Shown in pieces: positions 21,491-33,100 of a DNA stretch of 64,000 nucleotides. Location: positions 682,001 to 746,000 of the forward strand of contig BCKQ01000004.1 of the NCBI GenBank assembly GCA_001600695.1, read 5' to 3'. Origin of the DNA: Ascoidea asiatica (Eukaryota > Ascomycota > Saccharomycetes > Ascoideales > Ascoideaceae). The notes beneath the pieces were generated by a model that was not told where the DNA came from, ran no database searches, and saw only the letters and a list, made by a program, of their open reading frames with translations. Each line of letters starts with the position of its first letter. The first letter of the stretch is position 1. Position numbers and translations under genes: made by a program.

Positions 21491-22825
21491 TTACATAACA
21501 ATTTCATATTTAACATCAGATTTAATTGATTTATTTGGTAAAACTACACAATTTTTAACAAAAACTTCATCATTTACATGACTATTACTACTTAAAATTG
21601 TTGCTTTATTAAATTTTACACCATTTTGTTCAAAATATGTTAAAATATCATCAACTTTAATTTTTGTACCTTCAATTCTACTCCATTTACCAATAATTGA
21701 ATTATTTGAAATAATTGAATTTAAAATACATGAATTTGATTTAATATTAACACCATCTAAGATTATTGAATCTTTTATTCTTACACCATCAGAAATAATT
21801 GAATTTGGACCAATAGAAACATTTGGACCAATTTTTGAATTTTTTGAAATTATTGCAGAAGGATCAATAAAAACAGGTTGAATAATATTAATATTATTAT
21901 TATTAGATGATGATGATGATGATGATAATGATAAAGATTTAATTGAAGTTTCAGATTTTAATTTTAATTGATAATCATGTTGTAAACATAATTCATTTGC
22001 AACTAAAGCACTACCTGGATTTTTAATTTGTGTCCAATATGAATTTGTTTTATAAATAAAAAAAGATTGATCATCAGGTAAATTTGATAAAATATCATGT
22101 TCTAAAGAAATTACATCACCATCAAAATATTCTGAATTAATATTATTTAAAGAAGAAGATTCTTTTTTTAATTTTTGTTTTGCAATTTTATTAATAATAT
22201 ATTTACAATTAAATAAATAAATTCCACCATTTATTAAATTACTAATATTTGATTCTGGTTTTTCAACATAATGAATAACTTTATCATCAGAATCTGCAAC
22301 AATTGTACCAAAATTTTCATTATAATTTGAAAATTCATTAGAATTTTTTATAGATGATTTTAATTTTTTTACACCCATTATTACAGTTTTACAATCAAAA
22401 TCATCATAATAATTATTTTTATCTTCATAAAATTTTAATAAATTAATAAAATTAAAATCACAAATTATATCACCATGAATAACAAAAAAATTTTCTGGAG
22501 AACCTTTTTTAATTTCATCTCTAAAATGAAATAAACCACCAGCAGTACCCATTGCTTTATATTCTTTTAAATATTTAATTGAAATTTGATTATAAATTTT
22601 TTTAATATCATTTAAAAAATCTTTAAAAATTAATTCATCATAAAAACCAATTAATAAAATTTCAGTTAATGAAGGAATTTTAATTAATGAATCAATTATA
22701 TGAGATAATAATGGTTTACCAGCAATTGGAAATAATGGTTTTGGTACATCTAAAGATAATGGTCTAAATCTTGTACCACGAGTTTCACCACCAACTAAAA
22801 TTATAGCTTTTGTTGCACCACTCAT
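21491..22825 (-). CDS. GDP-mannose pyrophosphorylase A-like protein (GMPPA family)
   Basis: 444 residues. The N-terminal nucleotidyltransferase domain starts [38 protein letters not shown] (residues 7-44), with Thr/Arg spacing as in animal GMPPA ([21 protein letters not shown]) rather than the GMPPB/Psa1 form (GYGTRLRPLT). The C-terminal half (about 310-400) is a left-handed beta-helix of hexapeptide repeats ([25 protein letters not shown]). A Ser/Asn linker separates the two. GMPPA proteins are generally regulatory partners of the catalytic GMPPB; S. cerevisiae has only Psa1. A catalytic role is not excluded. Confidence 0.82.
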   Translation of the reverse strand: [444 protein letters not shown]

Positions 22826-23310
22826 TTTTTTTTAAATAATGTATTGATTGATTGAATTGAAATGAATTGAACTAATTAAATGGAACTAATAATTGAATTG
22901 AATTGAGGTGAATTAAAGTGAATCGAAATGAATATCAGAGTAAATAATTTATAAAATCTGAAGAGATATTGAGATTGAGATTGAGATTAAAGCTTCTTTT
23001 TATGTTTTTGGAGTGAAGTGAATGAATGAATATTAATAGATAAAGGGATCAGTACTGAATTGAACAGGTATCAGAAAATAAATAAATGGTATTAGTAAAT
23101 GGGCGCTAACGTAACAAAGTGATTTAGCGCCGGTTATTCAGTTATTCATTCAGTTAGACAACAGTGACAGCAGGGCAGAAAGACACGTGTAAGAAGACCC
23201 AGGAGACTGGTTTCTTTCTTTCTTCTACGAGCTGTTTGTAACTACAAAAACACAATAACACAATAACACAAAAAGACAATCTAATTACAATAACACATTC
23301 ATTCATTCCT
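22826..23310. promoter_or_regulatory. GMPPA-like gene promoter, with an 8-bp inverted repeat
   Basis: AT-rich GAATTGAA-type repeats lie near the ATG. A perfect inverted repeat GGCGCTAA (23102-23109) / TTAGCGCC (23124-23131) has a 14-nt spacer. CACGTG (E-box, about 23183) and a CACAATAA tandem (about 23248-23270) follow. The 3' end of the small downstream gene adjoins. Confidence 0.5.
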
Positions 23311-23556
23311 TCATTCATTCCTGCTTTCCTTCATAAGCTCTTTTTTCTTCTCCATAACTTCTTTCTTTATCGCCAATGGCTGAGCTTCTGCAAATGTAAT
23401 CTTCAATGGTTTCAATTTCACTGTACCATCCTCATTTAATTCTGGTGGAGTGTATTTCACAAGCTCGTAATCTTTCAAGAGGTATGCTCCACAGAATCCT
23501 CCGGTTATAGCACCTATTATCAATGCAAATGATCTTCCTCCAACTGATGGTGCCAT
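23311..23556 (-). CDS. Small single-pass membrane protein, unknown
   Basis: 81 residues from ATG 23556. I do not recognise it. A hydrophobic, Gly-rich helix (about 9-27, FALIIGAITGGFCGAYLL) with GxxxG-like spacing is followed by a soluble tail: YELVKYTPPELNEDGTVKLKPLKITF, then a Lys/Glu helix. This layout (short N-terminus, one helix, charged tail) is common in small mitochondrial inner-membrane or respiratory-chain proteins. Codon use is less extreme than neighbours but includes the usual TTA/AGA. The overlapping 72-codon ORF in another frame is a shadow. Confidence 0.6.
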   Translation of the reverse strand: MAPSVGGRSFALIIGAITGGFCGAYLLKDYELVKYTPPELNEDGTVKLKPLKITFAEAQPLAIKKEVMEKKKELMKESRNE

Positions 23557-24265
23557 AACTACTGATATTGTTGATATTGATATTTGATTTGATACTTAAT
23601 TCAATGTTGATACTTTTCTTGTACTTCTTTATCACTTCTTTCTTCTTCAAATGTTTGATTCAGTTTCAAACTCGTCAAGAAATCAAAACTGGAGCTCGAG
23701 ATTGAGAAATGAGGCTGGTAATGCTATAATATAAATAAGGCTGGTTCTGTTACCCTACTTCTGTCTTTTATTTTTAATTCTCTCTGGCAGGTGATAATAT
23801 CGCCGCCACATTATTTCCCTTTCTGACTTGTCCGATAACAGCTACGAAGGCTTGTAATTAGATTGTGTTATTACTATCATTAACATTAGCATTAACATTA
23901 ACATTAACATTAACATTAACATTAAATTAAATTCATTGACAATAAATTCATTGATAGCGTTTCTTCTGCTCTGCTCAAACACTTTTATTTTATTATCACT
24001 CCAGATCCAAAATAAATTAATCACCAAATATCTAAAATAATAATAATAATAATAATCAGTTATATCAACAAGTCTATTATAGTTAACTGTTTTCTATTTT
24101 AACTTCATTTTTGCTCTTCTTCTTTCAATTTTGGTTTTCGGTTTTGGTTTTTTCTTTCTCTTTCTCTTTATCTCTCTCTCTATCTCTAAATATATACTTG
24201 TATATATATTTCATTTCACCTTTAATCTGCTCACTTTTTAATCCCTATAATCTCATTCTATAAAC

Positions 24266-24296
<31 letters not shown>

Positions 24297-24308
24297 TTAA
24301 TAATAATA
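23557..24308. promoter_or_regulatory. Divergent promoter: small membrane protein / UBC13
   Basis: A GC-richer patch at about 23790-23860 (ATCGCCGCCAC). Perfect TTAACA hexanucleotide repeats (about 23879-23925). A CT-rich tract (about 24160-24190) and AAT repeats run just before the UBC13 ATG. Confidence 0.45.
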
Positions 24309-24821
24309 ATGTCTTTACCTAGAAGAATTATTAAAGAAACTGAAAGGTTAGTATCTGATCCAGTACCTGGAATCTCTGCAATACCTCATGATGATAATTT
24401 AAGATATTTTGATGTAATAATTGATGGTCCATCACAATCACCTTATGAAAATGGTAAATTTAAATTAGAATTATTTTTACCTGATGATTATCCAATGGTT
24501 GCTCCAAAAGTTAGATTCTTAACAAAAATTTATCATCCAAATATTGATAGATTAGGTAGAATTTGTCTTGATGTTTTAAAATCAAATTGGTCTCCAGCTT
24601 TACAAATTAGAACAATTTTATTATCAATTCAAGCTCTTTTAGCAAGTCCAAATCCTGATGATCCTTTAGCAAATGATGTTGCAAATGAATGGAAAAAAAA
24701 TGAATTAATTGCAATTAAAACTGCAAATCAATGGACTAAAAAATATGCTTCTGCATCTGAATCTATTTCAATTAATACTACTGAAGAAACTATCAAAACT
24801 GATAATAATATAAAAGATTAA
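24309..24821 (+). CDS. UBC13: Ubiquitin-conjugating enzyme E2 (UBC13)
   Basis: 170 residues. With an Mms2-type partner, Ubc13 builds K63-linked ubiquitin chains for post-replication repair. The UBC fold is complete: [24 protein letters not shown] at 76-78, catalytic Cys86 in GRICLDVL, and the [31 protein letters not shown] segment typical of Ubc13. The C-terminus carries about 20 extra Ser/Thr/Asn-rich residues ([16 protein letters not shown]..) compared with S. cerevisiae (153 residues). No intron is needed. Confidence 0.96.
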   Translation: MSLPRRIIKETERLVSDPVPGISAIPHDDNLRYFDVIIDGPSQSPYENGKFKLELFLPDDYPMVAPKVRFLTKIYHPNIDRLGRICLDVLKSNWSPALQIRTILLSIQALLASPNPDDPLANDVANEWKKNELIAIKTANQWTKKYASASESISINTTEETIKTDNNIKD

Positions 24822-25251
24822 TTTTCATCCTTTATATCTCTCTCTATCTCTTATATCTTTATCTATTATGTTTTTTTGCATTTTGCTAAATTTTTTCATC
24901 TTTTAAATTATTCCCTCATTTATTCTTTTTATTTACTTACTTATTAACTGTCTTACGTTCTTATTACTTGATTACGTTCTTATTACCTGATTACTTTTTA
25001 CGATTTTTTTAGAATTACTTAAATTTTATATATATTTTATATATATTTTAAAGAAATTTAACATAATTTATAATTTATATAAAAAAAATTTAACAAAAAT
25101 TAAAAAAAAATAACAAAATTTAACAAAATTTAACAAAAATTAACAAAAACATAAACTAATAAAAAAAATTATTTAAATTATACACAATATCAAAAAAAAT
25201 ATTTAAAAAATAAAAGTTAATTAATTAACTTTTTTATTACAATTATTATTC
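24822..25251. other. Convergent intergenic UBC13/CHD1, nothing seen
   Basis: 430 AT-rich bases with repeated AACAAAATTTAAC-type stretches (about 25085-25155). Presumed 3' UTRs of both genes. Confidence 0.7.
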
Positions 25252-28200
25252 TTATGATTTACTTTTAGAATTTTGTTTTATAATCTTATTATACATATTC
25301 ATTATTTTATCACTTGGTACATCAATTGGCCAAAAATATGATGCAAATTTCCATAAATGTTTTTTAAATAAATTTTCTTCAACATGTCTTCGTATTTCTT
25401 TTTGACAATATTGTTTTTCAATATGATCTCCAACTTTAACTAATTCTTTTCTTAAAACTCTTACCCATTCTTTTTTCTCTAAACCTTCTCCACCTTTTTT
25501 TAATTTTGTTAATGATTTTTTAACTGGTTTCATAACTTCTTTACAATATTCTTCATCCATTGAATTTGGATTTTTCTTAATTCTTTTTATTTTCTTATGT
25601 ATTTTATTTTCATTATTATGTAATAATTTATTTTTACCATTATTATTTAATAAATTCTCTTTTCTTTTCTTTTTATTTAAATTATTTAAATTTATATTTG
25701 AATTTGAATTTAAATTACTTGAATTATTTATATTATTTATATCAATATTTTTTGGTTTTCTACCTCTTTTTCTTTCGAGAAATGGTAATGTTGCTAATGG
25801 TTCATCTTCTTTACCTTTAAGTAATCCAAGTAAATAATCTGTTCTACGTACAAGATGAACAGGTCCTGGTGCTTTCTTTATTATTTTACTTATTACTGAT
25901 TTATCTGGTTTAATAAATTCTTTTGTTAAAGTTTCATTATTTAAAAAAATTTTTCTTGTTAATTCAAGAAATGGATCATCTCTAATTTGTACCCAACTAC
26001 CAAATCCATATTTTAATATCCCAATTAATAATTTCTCATCTTCAAATTTATTCCATTCACATGTCCATCCATGAACAGGTTTTGGTTCTCGACTTAAATT
26101 AAATTTTGATGGATTTTCTATATCTATTAAACTTTTAAGTAATTGCATATCTTCTGGTCTTGATAAAAGTAATTCTGCATTTAAATTTTTAATTCCATGA
26201 TAATCAAAAAGTATTGCTTTTCTTTCTTTTCTTTTCATTATCCATAATGCACTACAATTTTCTTCACCTTCTGGAGCTGGAATTCCTTTCATTTCTCTTT
26301 CTTTTTGTGCAAGTGCTTTTTTCTTTAAATCTTCTAAAACTATTTCTCTTCTTTCTTCTTCATTATTAACAAGTTCTTTAGCTTTTTCCATTAATTCCTT
26401 AAAAGTTTTATCCCAATATTCAACTTTTTTATCTGGTAATATTCCTTCACTAATAAGTTTTTCCCAAATTGGTTGAACATCTCCAACTCTTAATATTGTT
26501 TTATATAAAGTTCTAATATCTTTTTCTGAAAGTTCATCTGTATTTACAATAGCATTTTCTGTTTTTCTTTTCTTAAGTCTAGCTGATCTTTCATCTCCAG
26601 ATTCATCTTGATCATAAATACTTTGTATTCGTTTTGCTGCTGCTGATCTTCTAGAAGACATTTCAATTTGTTCTTGTAAAAATATTTCATCTTGTCTTTT
26701 CTTTTCATCTTCTTTTAATTTTATTAATTCTTCTTCTGGAATAATATCATCCCAATCAACATCTGCTTTATAATCAGTAACTTCAAATTGTTTTAAAAAT
26801 TCTTCACCACCTAAATTAGATTCTCCTAAATCTGGTGTGGTAATATGATCTTCAGCATGATTTAAAACTTCATCTAAATTCAAATCTTCTAATTTTTTTT
26901 GATTACCTTCTGTAGAAAACATATTCCCTGCACCAAATTTTAAAATTTCACTTAATTCTGCTGTTGATGGTTCAGCTTTTTTCTTAGTTGTACCATCTGT
27001 TATACCAAGAGAAATAATTGCATATTCTAAAATCATCTTTTTTCTTGCTTTCTCTAAAACTTGTTCTTCAACAGTATCTTTACTAACAAATCTATAAACC
27101 ATAACATGATTTTTTTGACCAATTCTATGAGCTCTAGCCATTGCTTGTAAATCAGCTTGCGGATTCCAATCTGAATCAAAAATAATTACAGTATCTGCTG
27201 TCATTAAATTAATACCTAAACCACCTGCTCTTGTAGATAATAAAAAAACAAAATCTTTTGAGTTAGGTGCATTGAAATGTTCAATTGCAATACGTCTTTG
27301 AAATGAGGGAACAGTACCATCTAATCTTTGAAATTGTAATCCTTTTATTGAAAGATAATCTCCTAAAATATCAAGCATTCGCACCATTTGACTGAATATT
27401 AAAACTCTATGACCATCTTTTCTTAATCTAGTCAATAATTTATCAAGTAAAACCATTTTACCGCTAGACATTATCATTCCACGAAAAATGTTTTCTCTTG
27501 AGGCAACACCTGCCTTTTGAAGAACTTGATCTTCTGCTCCATCAAAAAGATAAGGATGATTTGAAGCCTTTTTTAATTCGGCCATTACATTTAATAAAGA
27601 AATTTGATTACCCTTTGGACCTGCATTTAAAGCAGAATAATTTTTAGTTAAAATGTTTTTATAATAGAAAGTTTGTAAATCAGATAATTCAACTCTTAGA
27701 ATTCTTTCACTTTTAGAAGGTAATGATTTTTCAACATCTTTTTTTAATCTTCTTAAAATAAATGGCTGTAAACTTTTTTGTAAATCTCTTATATAATTTT
27801 CTTGTCCTATATTAGGAATATCAAACTCAATTTCTTGATCAATTACAAATTTCCCTGGCATTAAGAAATTTACTAATGCTGCAAGTTCTTTAATATTATT
27901 TTGTAAAGGGGTACCAGTTATCAATAATCTATTATTCACTTTGAATGACCTTAAAGCTTCATATAAAGAACTTTGTGCATTTTTTAATCTATGTGCTTCA
28001 TCAACAGCAAGAAATTGCCATTTCAAAGAACCTAATTCAGTTTTATCTTTTAAAATAAATTCATATGTAGTAAGTAAAACATTGAATTTTGGTTTTTTTG
28101 TATTTCCAACATACCATTCATTTTCTCTAATTGTTTTTCTTGATTTTGAATTACCAATATAATAAACACAATTCAAACCTGGAGACCATTTTTCAAAAGT

Positions 28201-30114
28201 TTCTTGCCAAGCAGGCATAGTTGATAATGGAACAACAACAATATGAGGTCCAAATTGTCTTCTTGCATAAACAAGCCAACTTAAAAAACTAACTGTTTGA
28301 ACTGTTTTACCTAAACCCATTTCATCGGCTAATATACCATTTTCATTTCTTGACCAAAGAAATGCCATCCAATTAAGACCAGTTAATTGAAAATCTCTTA
28401 ATTCACCATTTTTGATATAAAGTGGTTGACTAATAAGTTTTTCAAATCTTGGTCTTTGACTTCCATAATTTGCAGATAAAGCTGGTAAAGTTTTTGATTT
28501 TGATCTATCTTGAAATTTAGTAACTTGTTCCGGAGATATTTGTGCAATTTGTTCTGCATTTTCCCAAGTACATTCATCATAGTTCAATCTTTTCCATTTA
28601 ACAAGATATTGTAATTCATTTTCTTGATCATCCTTTGATTCTCTTCTACTAGTTACAATTCTTTCAATTTGTTTATATTCATGAATTGCACCAATTTTTC
28701 TTTCATTTTCTAAATTTATTAATTCTAAGGTTTCTCTTGTAACAGTTGGATCATGATTTATTTCATAAGCTTCAACTATAAAAATTTTTGCATAATTTTC
28801 AATTTTTTTAAGTCCTTTTAAGCCCTGTAAACTTTCATAAGTTTCCCAAGTATTATGTAAATGAGATTTATTTGTCCATTTGATTAAAAATTTATAGTTT
28901 TTCTTTATTTCATTCATATCAATACCAACTTCATCTTCTTTTTTGGTTCTTCTTTCTTTTTTCAGTTTAATTTTTTCTTGTAAATCTAATGTCTTTTTTT
29001 CTTGATCAGTTAATTTGTTTTCTTCAGAATCTTCTTTGATTTTTTCATTACTTATATCTTCAGACTTGATTTCTTCTTTCTTTATAGTTGAATTTTCTTG
29101 TATTGAATCAGTTTTAGTTTCATTTTCATTTTCATTTTCATTTTCATTTTCATTTTCATTTTCATTTTCATTTTCATCTTGATTTTGATTAGTACTAATA
29201 TTAGTATCAGTATCAGCATTTGTTTTATCATTTTCTTTAGTTTCATTGGTTTCTTTCAATTCTTCATTTTCATTTATTTCATCTTTGATTGAATCATTAT
29301 CTTTAGATATGGTATTCTCTGTTTTAACTTGAAGATTATTGAAAGTCGAATCTGATTTTATATCTAATTCTTCTTCTTCTTGTTCTTCTTCCTTATCAAA
29401 ATCATCATCTTCATCATCAGATAAAATAACTTTATGATTCATTACTTGATCAATACTTGGGGCATTTTCTTTATGATAACTATTATCATAATAATAATAA
29501 CCTTCTTGATAACCTTGAGCAATTGCTTCATCATCAGTTTCTATGAATTCATCATCGTCATCAATTGCATAGTTTATACTTTTATTATTATTTCTTGTTG
29601 AAAATCTAATTTCTGCAGGTTCAACAGATTTTGATTTAGACTTAGATTTTGATTTAGATTTTGATTTTGATTTTTTCTTATTTCTAGATGATTTCTTAGA
29701 AGATGAATCTTCGTCTTCATCTATTATATCATCATAATATAAATTATCTTCGGGGGTTTCATCTTGATTTTCGGTATAATTAGTTTCATAATCATCATCA
29801 CCAGCCTCAGTTTCAGCTTCTAAATCGGGATCAGCATCCACAGTGGCATCATATTCATTATCATTATCCATATCATTGTGATTATTATTATTTTCAAAGG
29901 TCAAATCATAATCATCTTGTTCATCATCTTCAATATTCTTATTTTTAGGCCTTCGTTTTGGAGCAGAATATACTTCATCATCTGATTCATCATTATCTTC
30001 TTCTTTATATTTATGTTGTTGAATATGAGCTCTTCTAGATCTTCTTAGCCCATAAAGTTCTGGATTTTCAGAAACTTCTGTACTTATATCAGTTGTAGCC
30101 ATGATTAAAATCAA
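25252..30114 (-). CDS. CHD1: CHD1, chromodomain-helicase chromatin remodeller
   Basis: 1620 residues. ATP-dependent remodeller that spaces nucleosomes over transcribed genes. Order of domains: acidic/Ser/Lys-rich N-terminus (1-390, with Lys-Ser and Glu-Asn dipeptide repeats); chromodomain 1 (about 400-450, [18 protein letters not shown]); chromodomain 2 (about 500-535, [16 protein letters not shown]); Snf2 motor (about 575-1050) with [40 protein letters not shown] and [12 protein letters not shown]; a SANT/SLIDE-type DNA-binding region (about 1340-1480, [29 protein letters not shown]..); and the CHCT helical domain (about 1515-1600, [18 protein letters not shown]). All expected parts are present. 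An upstream in-frame Met pair (MILIMATTD) leaves the start slightly uncertain; Met5 is also possible. Confidence 0.97.
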   Translation of the reverse strand: MILIMATTDISTEVSENPELYGLRRSRRAHIQQHKYKEEDNDESDDEVYSAPKRRPKNKNIEDDEQDDYDLTFENNNNHNDMDNDNEYDATVDADPDLEAETEAGDDDYETNYTENQDETPEDNLYYDDIIDEDEDSSSKKSSRNKKKSKSKSKSKSKSKSKSVEPAEIRFSTRNNNKSINYAIDDDDEFIETDDEAIAQGYQEGYYYYDNSYHKENAPSIDQVMNHKVILSDDEDDDFDKEEEQEEEELDIKSDSTFNNLQVKTENTISKDNDSIKDEINENEELKETNETKENDKTNADTDTNISTNQNQDENENENENENENENENENETKTDSIQENSTIKKEEIKSEDISNEKIKEDSEENKLTDQEKKTLDLQEKIKLKKERRTKKEDEVGIDMNEIKKNYKFLIKWTNKSHLHNTWETYESLQGLKGLKKIENYAKIFIVEAYEINHDPTVTRETLELINLENERKIGAIHEYKQIERIVTSRRESKDDQENELQYLVKWKRLNYDECTWENAEQIAQISPEQVTKFQDRSKSKTLPALSANYGSQRPRFEKLISQPLYIKNGELRDFQLTGLNWMAFLWSRNENGILADEMGLGKTVQTVSFLSWLVYARRQFGPHIVVVPLSTMPAWQETFEKWSPGLNCVYYIGNSKSRKTIRENEWYVGNTKKPKFNVLLTTYEFILKDKTELGSLKWQFLAVDEAHRLKNAQSSLYEALRSFKVNNRLLITGTPLQNNIKELAALVNFLMPGKFVIDQEIEFDIPNIGQENYIRDLQKSLQPFILRRLKKDVEKSLPSKSERILRVELSDLQTFYYKNILTKNYSALNAGPKGNQISLLNVMAELKKASNHPYLFDGAEDQVLQKAGVASRENIFRGMIMSSGKMVLLDKLLTRLRKDGHRVLIFSQMVRMLDILGDYLSIKGLQFQRLDGTVPSFQRRIAIEHFNAPNSKDFVFLLSTRAGGLGINLMTADTVIIFDSDWNPQADLQAMARAHRIGQKNHVMVYRFVSKDTVEEQVLEKARKKMILEYAIISLGITDGTTKKKAEPSTAELSEILKFGAGNMFSTEGNQKKLEDLNLDEVLNHAEDHITTPDLGESNLGGEEFLKQFEVTDYKADVDWDDIIPEEELIKLKEDEKKRQDEIFLQEQIEMSSRRSAAAKRIQSIYDQDESGDERSARLKKRKTENAIVNTDELSEKDIRTLYKTILRVGDVQPIWEKLISEGILPDKKVEYWDKTFKELMEKAKELVNNEEERREIVLEDLKKKALAQKEREMKGIPAPEGEENCSALWIMKRKERKAILFDYHGIKNLNAELLLSRPEDMQLLKSLIDIENPSKFNLSREPKPVHGWTCEWNKFEDEKLLIGILKYGFGSWVQIRDDPFLELTRKIFLNNETLTKEFIKPDKSVISKIIKKAPGPVHLVRRTDYLLGLLKGKEDEPLATLPFLERKRGRKPKNIDINNINNSSNLNSNSNINLNNLNKKKRKENLLNNNGKNKLLHNNENKIHKKIKRIKKNPNSMDEEYCKEVMKPVKKSLTKLKKGGEGLEKKEWVRVLRKELVKVGDHIEKQYCQKEIRRHVEENLFKKHLWKFASYFWPIDVPSDKIMNMYNKIIKQNSKSKS
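29115..29176 (-). repeat. Hexanucleotide repeat coding for Glu-Asn repeats in CHD1
   Basis: About ten TTCATT-type units, read as alternating Glu-Asn codons, in the acidic N-terminal region. A second repeat (about 29630-29680) encodes alternating Lys-Ser. Confidence 0.9.
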
Positions 30115-33100
30115 AATAAATTTTAATTATATAATCTTATTCGAAATTATTTCTTAATGATATATTTTCGACTTTTATGATTCTAGTTGTAAATTACTTT
30201 TGATGAAAAAAAAAAAAATAGCAATAAAAACTTAAGCAATATTTTTATTTTAAATAGCAGTTGAAATGAAACCAACAAAATTTGACTTTTTTAATTGTTT
30301 TATAAATAAGAATAATAAAAGCTTCGAATTATATTTTGAATTTAATAATGAATGAAATTATAAATGTGAATGTAGCTTAAGTAATTAATATTAAATATTA
30401 ATTGAATTTCTTATGTTTATTATTTAATTATGCGCGTTACTTTTTAATAGTTTTTAAAGTATGGGAAATGAAATAAAAACAGGAAATTTGAAAAAAAAAG
30501 AAAATAATTTAATTAACGTTACGGGAAATAAATTAACTATGGTGAGATTAATATAATTGTAAGCTAAATTATTTTCTTTGAAACAGTAATATGATTATTT
30601 TACTTTAATTTACTTTATGTATTTATTTTATTAAATGTATTTATTTGAAGTAAATTTAAAAGATATGGTAAAATAAGTAGTAATAAAAGTAAAAAGAAAA
30701 GGAAAAAGAAGAGAAGAAAAAAAGAGATGAGGTTTTAAGGAAATGAAGGAAGGCGAAGAAAAATCCAATGGAAAAACAAAGTTGAAACGGGAGGAAGCAG
30801 TAACAGCATTAAGCACCAACCACCAACCACCACCAACCACAGGCCCCCAGTAGTGACTTTACTCCTACAACAATCAACAAGAGTGGTTCTTTCAGTTCCA
30901 TTTCCTGTTCTTTTCCTGTTCATTTCCTGTTCAACTTCAATTATCACACGCAGCAATCAAAAAGTTCACATTCAAATATGATAAAAGATTACCAATGTAT
31001 ATTTACTTCTTGTTTTACAAAAGAATAAAGTGAATTATAATTAAATCCTGAGTGGTAACGACAACGCGTGATAGGAGTCGAAAGTATTAACCAATCAATG
31101 GCAGATATATAAAATATAATAAACATAACAAACATATTAAAGGTGAATAGAGTAATAAATATATAAATAAGGATAGTATATATAAATATTTATATATTCA
31201 ATACCTATGCAATATACATATCAATGTAACATATAAATATATATAGATATACTATATATGAATATAATCAACGATTATAAACAATATAAGGAAATAGCAA
31301 ACCTGAAAATATAATATAAAAATATACATAAATAAATAAAATAGTAATAAAATCATAGTAAAACAATAATAATTTACTGTGAATTAACTTTGATTTTAAT
31401 AATAAATAATTTAAATGAAAGAGAAAACGGAAAAATAATAAAGCAATTTGATAAAAGAAAAAAAAATGGATATGATAACGATGTTTCAAATATTATTTCC
31501 CAAAAAGAAAGATTAATTTAAATGAAATCATTGAAAAAAATAATCATGTAACTATAATTGCTATAACTTATAATTAATATAGGCTTAATATTATATTGTC
31601 TTTATTTGAAATTACTTTGATTGAATATATTTGATTTTATTATCCATCATTGACCAAACACAAATAGTTATTCAATAAAATAATTATATATCCAAACAAT
31701 TAATTTCAAAAATAGAGATCAATATTGATGGACAAAGGCAATATAATAATAGCAAATGTAATAAACTAAACAATAACTTGACAGTCGATATTGATTAGAC
31801 AGGACAATTATAAAATTGAATAAATTTATCTTTCTTTATAGGAGATAAATTAGAAATAAATTTCTTTGAGGAATATTAAAAAATATTTCATCAACAATTA
31901 CTCGAGATAACAACATAATAAATAAAAAGAGTTGATTTATTGTTATGACTTATTTATTTACCTAATATGAATCCAATACCTGACTGATGGGAATTTAATA
32001 AATATAGAGGATCATATCGTTCTTATAAGTCAATAAATGACAAGGTAATAAAATAATTAATGAGAGTAAGAAGATAAATTGAAAGCTCAGTAGAATTAAC
32101 TTAATAAAATATAATCCTAACAATAGTAAGATGATCTGAGAATTAATTTGCTTATCTAGATGAAATTTATGATTGAAATTAACCTTAGATAACTTATTTG
32201 AATATAATTCATAAGCGCTCAAAAATTTCCTGTATCTCATACCCAAAATTTTTACACTATCTGGTAATAATGATAGATAATATTGATAATGATAATAATT
32301 GTAACAAATTTCCAAATATTATAATAAAGTCAAGTCCAGATTGAAAACATATTTTGAAAAATGAATGAGGATCCAAAATAAGTAATCATTTGAAAGAAAA
32401 AGGATAAACCATACCAAATATTTAGAAACTAAAATAAAACGTAATTCAAAGAATAATTTCAAGCAGCAAGGATTTGGAAAGAAATAAAGTAATAAAGTAA
32501 GAGCAAAATTTTTAAAAAAAACAGGAATTGAGCTTGCTTTTATAGTCGTCTCCTTGTGAAATGATTAAAGTAAAGAGAAGTGGTGGAAAGTAAATTTTGC
32601 ACACTCTGAAATGAGACGCCACCCAATAAAAAATATGCTGTCAACGACGACGCAACAGCAAAATAGTTGTAGTGTAAATATCGGAATGATCACATGACAT
32701 TTAAATTTGGTGGCAAAAATAGTTTAATTCTAATCATCTGATTCAATAAAAATAAAAAGCACGTGTGGCTGATGTATCATGTGACTTGGCTATAAGATTT
32801 ACTGTTTTAAAACGGAATTTAAGATGTTTGAGAAGTGTTAAGAGAAGAATGTTGAAAATATAAAAGAGATCTGAAACAGTGAATTTGATCCGCTGAAATA
32901 ACCTGGACACGGAATGTTGAATAATATTTATATTTAAAATAAAGATCAGCACCAGCCGCTGGCTGTCTGGTGTCTCAAAATAGTTACGCTTAACTCCGTG
33001 AGCCTCAGCCCATTTTTCTCTTTACTAACTCCGCTCGGATAAAAAGGAAATACGCGGCATGCACTGAAATGCTTTTCCGCGGAATGTTTTTTTATCCGTT

